Part shown: positions 56,152 to 64,000 of the stretch, one piece after another | Layout: every line of letters starts with the position of its first letter | Numbering within the stretch: position 1 is the stretch's first letter | Assembly: GCA_037501455.1 (NCBI GenBank) | Contig: CM074858.1 | Location: forward strand, 99,296,001-99,360,000 | Length of the DNA stretch: 64,000 nucleotides | Direction: 5' to 3' | DNA from: Lantana camara | Taxonomy: Eukaryota > Streptophyta > Magnoliopsida > Lamiales > Verbenaceae | Made by a program: the position numbers and the translations under genes | The notes under the pieces: model-generated | Databases searched by the model: none | The model's input: the letters and a program-made list of their open reading frames with translations, nothing else | Told to the model about the DNA's origin: nothing

Positions 56152-56996
56152 TGATGAGGCCTGAAATTCATTCTCGAATCAGAGCCGTCCACGTGGCAGC
56201 ACACCGCTGACTAATACCCTTGACGCTCGCCTTGGTGGGCTCATGGGCCTTCACGCCGCTCAATTGCCAGCAAATGTCATCCATCAGCCAGCGGATGACC
56301 ATTCGGACCAAGGGCCCCAACCAATGGGTTTGACGCTCGGACAGCGGCCCTCAAGGTTATCTTTCACAGGGAAGCACCCACATGGGGGCCCCATTAATAC
56401 GCTCGGGATCCCGACGCTCAAAGGGTCATATATCGCGAGGAGGCCATCCATGCATTCTTCGAGCGTCACCAGCGTTCGGGCATGTCCATGCCCCGTTTCG
56501 CTAGATCCGAACCTCGGACGAGGGAATCTTAGGTCCATCCCCTCGTGACCCTCGCCAACAACCTCTGACACAGAAGTACTATGCACCACGCACCTGACAC
56601 GCCGTCAACCTTTTCAGGGATGTCATTCTCAGTCCCCAAAACTTTGACGCGTGTTAGGGCAACACAGGTTTGGGACCACATGGTCAATTTTACCCATCTA
56701 CCCCCATCCCTAACATATAAATAGGAGTGAAGCCATGCATTCTCCCCCAAGGAATCTCCTGCACAAAATCCATATACACTGTTCTGGGCATTTCTCAGCT
56801 GACCTTCTCAAGCTTTTTATCTCGCCATAGTAACACTACCATTGTAGCTTGCGCATTTGGTGTTATCCTAGCTGGAAGAACCCACGCTCAAAAGGAAACC
56901 CAGATCCTGAGGCTCTCACGCCTGTGATGGTCTTTCCCTTTTTAAACAAATTCTAAAGTGTTGTTGCATTAGGAAACTCAGATTCCCGCATCATCA
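56152..56996 (+). repeat. 3' LTR of the Tat element
   Basis: Same length as the 5' LTR and, by eye, identical to it over all 845 bp. Followed by TCGTC (56997-57001), the target duplication. Confidence 0.95.
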
Positions 56997-59778
56997 TCGT
57001 CCATTTACTTTAATTGCATTTAATTAATGAACTTTGTTATTAAAATCATAATTGATGCATGCATGTTATTTATAAATTATATACGTATTTATTTTATATT
57101 ATTTGTAATATTATGAATTTTATTGTTACATTGCGTATGAGTGACATTTACGTGCTTCGTTTCTATATGAATTGATACCGAAATTTCGTGCAAATTTAAT
57201 ATGTTAGATTTATACGTGTCTTGTATATGAATATATGTTCGTTTCGTATTTTCGAGTTCATTTGCATGTGTTTCGGATTTATTTTAATTTTGGAATCCAA
57301 GTCGGGGGCTAACGAGCAATTAGCGCACCCTTGGTTCCGTATTTAATATCTTGAGCTCGGGAACTCGGATTCGAGTTCCGTCAACTCCGCTGAACTCGTA
57401 ACGAAAATTTGAGTTTAGTGAACTTAGCCTTATATTTTTCTAATGTCATTTGAACTAACGAAACTCAACCGAATACGGAACGAGAACAAAACTGCCACCA
57501 TTTACCAAATAAGTCATAACTTATTCATTTGTTGACCAAATTAACCATGGTTTAAGTCTTTGGAACCCTAACTCAACCCTTTATTCAGCCATTAACCCCC
57601 AAACCGAGATAACCCTTCCCACTTGGAGTAAATTGGCCAAACATCCTCTGTTCTCCAGTTTCATCCGTAGCTCAAGCCAAACCTTGAGATTCAAGCTCAA
57701 ATCTTCTTCCAAACCTCCATTAATCCACAAGGTAAGCTTAGATATGTTATGTACATTCAATATGAGTCATTTTCATTCATTAATCCCTAATTTTGATCAT
57801 GATTTCGTGGATATATGGCTGCCTTGAGTAGATATTTAGGTTTTGAGCATTTTGGTTGATCTCTTTCAATTCTTGAGCTTTTTGAATGATTCCAAGCATG
57901 AAAATGATTGTTTTGATCTCCTCTTTACATTTATAGTGATGTATTAGCTGTTAGTTGAGGCATTTATGAGCCACCATTAATGAGTTATTGAAGCTTTGGC
58001 ATGAATTGATCACTACACACTACATCTCACGTTTCAAGGTTTTGGGGGCATGATTGGGAGTTGTTTCTAAGTTATTTCATTGCATCTTTGTTATCTTTTG
58101 TTGGTTGGATGTGTTGAGAAGGTTGTGCCTTGGTTGTGCTCTGTTTTGTTGTTGCTCTGTTTTTCTGCTGCGTGCTTTAGACACGGGCGTGTCAACCTTT
58201 TCTTCTTCAGCATGACACGGGGGTGCACGACTGTCTGGTCTCGCTGTACCGAGACACGGGGGTGTCCCAGGTTGCTTTATAATGGTGACATGGGCGTGTC
58301 ACCTTCTGAACTTCATGCATTTTGGGTTGCATGTGGTGTATGTGTGCATGTATATATATATATATATATATTATATTAAATAATATTTAATTTAATTGAA
58401 TATATGTAATTTTTTATTTCTAATTCTATACGTGATTTAACTTGTGCTATGATTGTATTTGGATTTCTTGAATTGATTGGAAATGAGAAATTATGAATTC
58501 GAATGAGCGTGAACGATTGATTGAATGACTTGATTATATGATTTAAATTCTTTAATAGTGTACATGAACATTTTCATGACATAATCTTATCTTTTAACAT
58601 TCATATCATGATCTTTGCATTGCCGAGCGTCTTATATGGTCATATTGAGTCTCACTTCACCTTTATTGCACAGATTTTGATTCCGTTGGAAACGAGGCCG
58701 ATCCGAGAGGCTCTTGTGTTCTCCTTTTTGCCGTTTAAGGTGGGTTTCTCTTCTAATTAGATAAATGACCCTATATCCCTTTAACGTGAAAAGTTTTCGT
58801 CCAAAAGGAATATATATATATAGAGTCGTTTTCAAGAGTAAATATTTTCAACGTAAAGCCTTATTTTATGAATCCTACCTAATGTTTTGGCGAGAAATGA
58901 ATGAATGAATGCACTGAATGGGGCCCAGGGACTTGGTGTGAGTGGTGACCCGAGGAGGCAAGGGCTGACGGTGATCCCTCACACTAGTTCCACCAATGAA
59001 CGGTGTAACCGGACCTCGTTAGGAGTTAGCGAGGAATGGACGCTGAGTGCCATCTGGGGAGTCATGTTCCCTTTTTGGTCAATGAATGGGTGGATGGGCC
59101 TTGCAAACCCGCCACCAACCCGGAGGAAGAAGGAGTAAATGTTATTGAATGCGTACGAAAGAAAGAATGACATGCATGAACAGAATGAATGTTTAATGAA
59201 TTACACGAGGTGTTGGTTGGAGATAATGCACGCCCACTCGCCGGGCCAATAATGACCTAATGTTAATGATTCGTTATAATCCCTTTTGATGATTTCTATT
59301 CACCCACTTGGGAAACTCTTTAAAAAATTCACTTGGGATTATAGCTTGCATGTGAATGTTTAATTACCGTTGTATATTATATTTATGCCCTGTTTTATAC
59401 CCACCAGTCCCTTTTGGACTGAACTCGTTTGGTTTTCAGTTGTGTTGTGCAGGTGTCAAGGGAGCTAGGCTGGAATTCGAGTCATAGGTCTTGCATTCGT
59501 CTCTAGCCCTTGTTTATTGGTCTTACACTTGTATATTGCACTTTTGATCATTGTATAAGAATGCTATTGGAGCTTGAATGCTCATTGTTTATATTATGGT
59601 CAGTTATTGCTTCCGCACTTATATTTCCTCTGATGTTATGGTCTAAGGGTTAGCCCGCCTAGCTTAGAGTGTGTGTTGTCCCCGTTCGCCGTGACTTAGC
59701 TCGGGTATGGATCGTCCATTTCATATTCGGGTCGGGTCTCGGTGCGGGGGATGTGGTGCCTTGCGCTCGGGTGCTACA
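56997..59778 (+). mobile_element. Solo LTR D, right piece
   Basis: Continues 44297-44533 and ends CTCGGGTGCTACA at 59778, followed by CAGAA. The total LTR is 3014 bp. It shares long blocks with the LTRs of the Tekay element at 5854-16078 (for example AACCGAGATAACCCTTCCCACTTGGAGTAAATTGGCC), so it is the same subfamily. It contains a palindrome cluster at 58180-58303 and a CCAGTCC-CTTTT-GGACTG stem-loop at 59405-59421. Confidence 0.92.
58180..58303. repeat. Palindrome cluster in U3 of LTR D
   Basis: Four copies: GACACGGGCGTGTC at 58180-58193, then TGACACGGGGGTGCACGA, GAGACACGGGGGTGTCCC and TGACATGGGCGTGTCACC. Same core as in LTR B, fewer copies. Confidence 0.8.
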
Positions 59779-62389
59779 CAGAAGACTCAAACTTAACAAG
59801 GATTCGACAGACTCCAGGACACGACTCACTCCGCCTAGCACGAACTCCACGCTACACGTGCACACTAAAAACAAAGGGGAGAGGGGTCAGTCACACGTAC
59901 TGAGTGAGGGGTTACCCACACACGCTACATATATATAAGGAGCAAAGCACGTTCAAATGATAAGGTTCGTGAATTCAGGGATAGTTTTTGCACACCAAAA
60001 CATTTTCCCGTGATACATACGTATAGGAGGTTACTTATCAAAACAAGATAAAACTTAACTTAACAAACTCTTACGTATCAAACATAACAAATTAAACCAA
60101 AACTTATCAAAATATTTCATATGTTAGCTTACATTACCAAAAGATCCATATTTTATCTTAGTTAGAAGTCTATCCCCATTTCACGAACTTTAACATAACA
60201 ATCATACATAACTCGGCAGGTACGAGTATCAAATCCCATCCTGGGCTCCTCATACGATTCAATACATTATAAACCAAAAATACATTACATACTTACAGAA
60301 CAAACCTCCTTCTCCAGTGATGGAAGGGTTGCGCGACCCTAACCATCCATTTCAGGTGAGGGGAGTGCATGCTACTCCAAACCCTCAGGTCTCTATCACT
60401 CACCAAACCTCCTGGTGGGATCAGGGGTAATCCGAATCAAACTGTAGAGACTATGTCCAGGGCAAGCCCAAATGCCCGATGCCCTCCGGGATTCCTGACC
60501 CACAATCTCCGGGGCCTATTACTCAAACACGAAACATTACATACATTACAAACAACTTAACCCGCTACCTACCATTACCGACTTACATACCAACCTTACC
60601 TTGCAACAACCACATTATTCATACCTCTCCATGTCGAATCCTTAACTCGTATCTCCCCGGTTCATAAGAGGTATATGGTTTGAAGTGTGGTTTAATGTTG
60701 CAAAACATAACAAATCAGACCAAATCAAACCAAAACAAGCATACATAGGCTTGTACATAGCGTATCATACCTGCAACATATGACAAATTCATAAACTTAC
60801 ATATCTCGCACCTATTTACATATACTTAAGGTTATAGTTAGCATGCATAGAAAGCGAGCACATTTCTTTAGGGTTTAACTATAACCTAACCTCACCTTAC
60901 ACCGACGAGTCCGAGAACAAGACAAGTGATCTACCCCGGAATAACCACGGCTGGCGAAACACCACCCCGGGTGCACCTGGACAAATTAAAGACAAAACAC
61001 AGAACTCAGACCTGAGGATGAACCGCATAGACACACGGCGTATGCATGGGTACTTAGGAGATGCAAATACTTAAGCAGAGTTCATATACGAATCAATTTC
61101 ATGCACGGGGAGGCATACCATAACTTAACACAATCATAGAACACCTTAAAAGATATTCATGTGCACAATTAATGTAAACACGTACAAATGAAATGCATAA
61201 TGTAGAACTTAGTCACACATGAACACGTAACACGTTTAAACACCCAATACATACCTTAAAATCATAAAACAAATCATATCTTATCACTTCACATGCATAA
61301 CGTATCATAAATGAAGTTAGGATAATGCTTGGGGAGCGATAAAAGCGTATAACAACATACGGGGCGAAACATAGCACATATACTCACAAAAAGGGGGGAG
61401 ATACGGGGATGTCTCCCTCCAAGAACAAACTGAGACACAGGGGTGTCTCAGTATAGGCGTCCAACGGCCGTGTCTCCCTCCATGTCGTATAGGCAGTCAA
61501 CCACGGCCAGACACGGCCGTGTCAGCAAATGGCTTACAGGGGAGACACGTCTCCAAGGGAGCAGCCATGGCTGGCTAAAACGAGAAAAAAAAGGGGGAAA
61601 ACACGGTAGCTACCCAAACACAAGCCCAAATCATATCAAATTACACATATAAGTCCCAAATTACAAGCTAAACAGCTTAAACACGAAATAAACTCAAGAA
61701 TTAGTTAAAGCATATAACAAGTTTTCACAATTCTACACTATTCACATACTTCATGAAAGCCAAGGATTCAAGCACGAACAACGAAATACAATCGGAAGAA
61801 AATGAAGCACTCGAAGAGAGGAAACATTGCTTACCTTGGTTCGTTGATTGGGCGAGTGAGGAAGCCGGAACTTGAGCTCAAAGTTCGGGAGTGAATAGTG
61901 GGGGTTTCTCTTCTCTTCTTTCTTGGGGACAAGTTGAAGCAAATGAGGAAGGAGGAAGGGGGTTTGGTCCTCTTAAGGCTAAGAACCGGTTCGGTTCGGT
62001 TCACGACGGGTTCGGTTCAAACGGTTAGAAAATAAAACGGTAGAAAGGTCAAACGATCGTAGAAAAAGCGAGGCTAGTTCCATCGGACCCGAATCATCGA
62101 AACAAATCTAATGGTGGGGCTGAAATTCGAATTCGAATCCCCGAGCTCAAAATAGCCAAGAACGTCTCAAACAACCTAATTGCAATTAGGTCCCTAATCT
62201 TCAAATAAATGGACTTTCGAGCCCAAGCACATAATAAACGAGCTCTAAGGCAAGGAATAACTTGAAATAGAAATCATATTGGCACGGTAGGCATGCAATG
62301 TCACATATTCGCAATTAAAACAATTAAATTACGTAATAAAACCCACTCGCGATGTCATACCGGGATTGCCGAGAAGACGGGGTGTCACA
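59779..62389 (-). mobile_element. Solo LTR E, right piece
   Basis: Continues 43912-44296 and ends GACGGGGTGTCACA at 62389, followed by AACAC. It carries palindromes at 61398-61558 and a CAGT/ACTG stem-loop at 59888-59902. The small reading frames in it are not genes. Confidence 0.9.
61398..61558. repeat. Palindrome cluster in U3 of LTR E
   Basis: About five dyads: GGAGATACGGGGATGTCTCC, TGAGACACAGGGGTGTCTCA (61431-61450, 8-bp perfect arms), GACACGGCCGTGTC (61510-61523, perfect), GGAGACACGTCTCC (perfect) and a decayed GGCCGTGTCTCC. Confidence 0.8.
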
Positions 62390-62745
62390 AACACCTGTAT
62401 AAATAGACCACTAATGGCTATATATGGTCTAATTTAAATTTAGATAGAAATTATAAATGCATCCCTCATTATTTTATTATGTTACAAAATAATCCCTATA
62501 TGAAGTTGAAATTACATGCTGATCCCTAAGGACAGTTTAATCAAATAAAAAAATGAGGGGTAATATTCTGGAGAAAAAAATTTAGGACTGACGGAACGCC
62601 CTAACGGCATTTAGAGACCTTAGACGAAAACCATACCTCAAGGATTATATGATAATAATTGAAAGAATAGAAATTGGGTCGTAATTAGACCAAATCTAAA
62701 AGTACTCAGATATAATTCGCTTAAAGGTATTCAGATGTAATTTAT
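62390..62745 (-). mobile_element. Outer part of the right MULE TIR
   Basis: Reverse complement of the left arm's outer part (41573-41698 and 42488-42700). The outermost 25 bp look duplicated (CAGATATAATTCGCTTAAAGGTATTCAGATGTAATT), so the exact end and target duplication are unclear. Confidence 0.75.
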
Positions 62746-63229
62746 CCAAATACTATATAATTCAGAAAGCATAAGGCAATACAACAAAACATAATCATAA
62801 TTGACTAATCATGCTCCATGTAGATAAACTTCTCATCACATAATCAGATACATTCCTGCATCCTAGTGTTGATTGTCAGATTAACACTAGCTGATAAGTT
62901 GATTGAGTACGCAAATTAATTCATTAAAAATTCTGACAGGTAAAATATAATATTATCAGCCGAAATCCAAAAAAAAAACCAGATCTCACAATATTTTAAC
63001 ATAAACTTCAGATCCCCCCACTATAAACTAAGTTACTCATGCAACCACTATCTAACATTACAATAAATGAAACAGCACGATACTCAAAATACAGAAGAAC
63101 TTAAATTGTTCAACTTCAACCAGTCCGATATCATATTTTCCAACAAGAAAACCAAATCCCAACAAATAAGACAAAAACAACCGAAAAAAATAAACAATTC
63201 AGTCAAAAAAGGTGGTTAAAAAAGTGAGC
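62746..63229. other. AT-rich intergenic DNA
   Basis: No gene, element end or repeat family recognised. Confidence 0.35.
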
Positions 63230-63835
63230 TTGCGCATGTTTGTTACTTTTGAATTTTGTTATAATGTATTGACTCATTTGTAGGTACGTCTCATATGCAT
63301 ACAACACACAAGTCATGATGTCAATTGCGCAAGCTCTGAAAGTGATCAGCAACATTAATGTATTCAAACAACATTATCAAGGTCCAATTTGGTTTCTCTT
63401 TATGCATGGTCTTTTACTGTCTCTTTATTAGGACCACTTACTAATAATTGCATGTTAGATGTTTTCGTTCGTTGACATTAATTTTTTAATTTTACATTTA
63501 ACACGAGTCCAAAGTTCGATATAATATTAAATATGATAGTTCGACATAACATAACAAAATAAATTTTTTAGAAATCGATTTGATGCGCACAAGAGGTTCT
63601 ATACGTGCATTTTCTCATCAATTTTAATTTTTAGTTGGGTTATTGACTCTTTGATGGCTAAATCCTCCATTTAAAAAAATTCAACTTAAACCCAACTAAT
63701 GCAAAGAAAACCCTAAAAACAAACAATAGCACAAAAACCTTGAGTTTTCAAATATTCTTAATCGATAATATTAACAAATAAATTGATTTTAAATAGTAGG
63801 TAAATAATAATGAATTAAAATTACTAATTATTTTT
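63230..63835. other. Second gene-free copy of the P450-locus flank
   Basis: 63335-63835 is similar to 36870-37650 over most of its length. The similarity stops abruptly at 63836, where AGAGAGAATTATATCTGATTACCC begins. The ACTTTTGAGTAGATC block next to the P450 is not reached. Confidence 0.6.
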
Positions 63836-64000
63836 AGAGAGAATTATATCTGATTACCCTATATATATTTAGGCCTAGATACAATGCAGTTCATGATTAT
63901 CGAAAAATTATAATATAGTCCTTAACTTTTATGTTCTGTTTGTGGTCCTCACTTCCGTTAGGGTTCCGTTAGGTTTGGTCTCTGAATTTTCCAAAATACC
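63836..64000. mobile_element. Probable left end of another TIR element
   Basis: Starts where the flank copy breaks off. ATTATATCTGATTACCC resembles the MULE terminus (ATTACATCAGAGTACCC), and GTCCTCACTTCCGTTAGGG resembles subterminal repeats of such elements. Cut by the window end. Confidence 0.35.

Larger units (their letters stand above)
44534..56996 (+). mobile_element. Complete, young Ty3/Gypsy Tat-lineage retrotransposon
   Basis: 12,463 bp, with 845-bp LTRs at 44534-45378 and 56152-56996 and a perfect TCGTC duplication (44529-44533 and 56997-57001). It has a primer binding site, a single open gag-pol, a long region with an antisense gene, and a polypurine tract. I see no difference between the two LTRs; all small reading frames in them are identical. 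The archaeal-type second RNase H places it in the Tat group (Retand/Ogre relatives). Everything needed for transposition appears intact. Confidence 0.95.

Overview
This window is nuclear DNA from a flowering plant, most likely a eudicot. The signs are one ordinary two-exon A-type cytochrome P450 gene (CYP82-like), plant-type Ty3/Gypsy elements (a Tekay/Del chromovirus and a Tat-lineage element with two RNase H domains), Helitrons with CTAG 3' ends, MULEs, hAT-like elements, an L1-type LINE with RNase H, and tRNA-derived SINEs. The species cannot be named from the sequence.

Layout. 1-2693: the 5' end of a reverse-strand Helitron, split by a solo LTR (214-2568). 3050-4726: the P450 gene, the only host gene that looks intact. 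5267-16867: a 5'-truncated forward LTR, interrupted by a complete but decayed Tekay/Del element (5854-16078, reverse strand). 16868-18545: a broken LINE on the reverse strand. 18857-27601: a TIR element with an 8-bp target duplication, filled by AT-rich Helitrons, one of which carries a WDR5-like WD40 exon. About 18600-18856 plus 27602-28430: an unclassified LTR-like sequence that the TIR element entered. 28540-31558: a solo LTR. 32086-33578: a SINE fused to a truncated Tat-lineage element. 33811-36776: MITE, LINE-tail and hAT-like elements. 36840-37830: a copy of the P450 gene's flank without the gene. 39096-41562: a MULE remnant with a PB1-like coding relic.

From 41573 to about 62745 lies one MULE with TIRs of roughly 580 bp, split by nested insertions. 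A Tat-type solo LTR (41699-42487) sits in its left arm. A reverse solo LTR (43912-62389) sits in its right arm, a forward solo LTR (44297-59778) sits in that, and a complete 12.46-kb Tat element (44534-56996) sits in that. Every junction has a 5-bp target duplication (AATTC/GATTC, AACAC, CAGAA, TCGTC). The innermost element has 845-bp LTRs with no difference that I can see, an open 2043-codon gag-pol, and an antisense three-exon gene of about 888 codons. It is the youngest and possibly still mobile piece.

The most unusual pattern is in the long (2.4-3.0 kb) Tekay-type LTRs. Five lineages each carry, in U3, a cluster of four to nine short perfect or near-perfect palindromes. The palindrome sequence is shared within one LTR but differs between LTR subfamilies. 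All of these LTRs also keep a small CAGTC/GACTG stem-loop just downstream of the TATA region. Between elements the sequence is AT-rich with TA microsatellites and no supportable gene.
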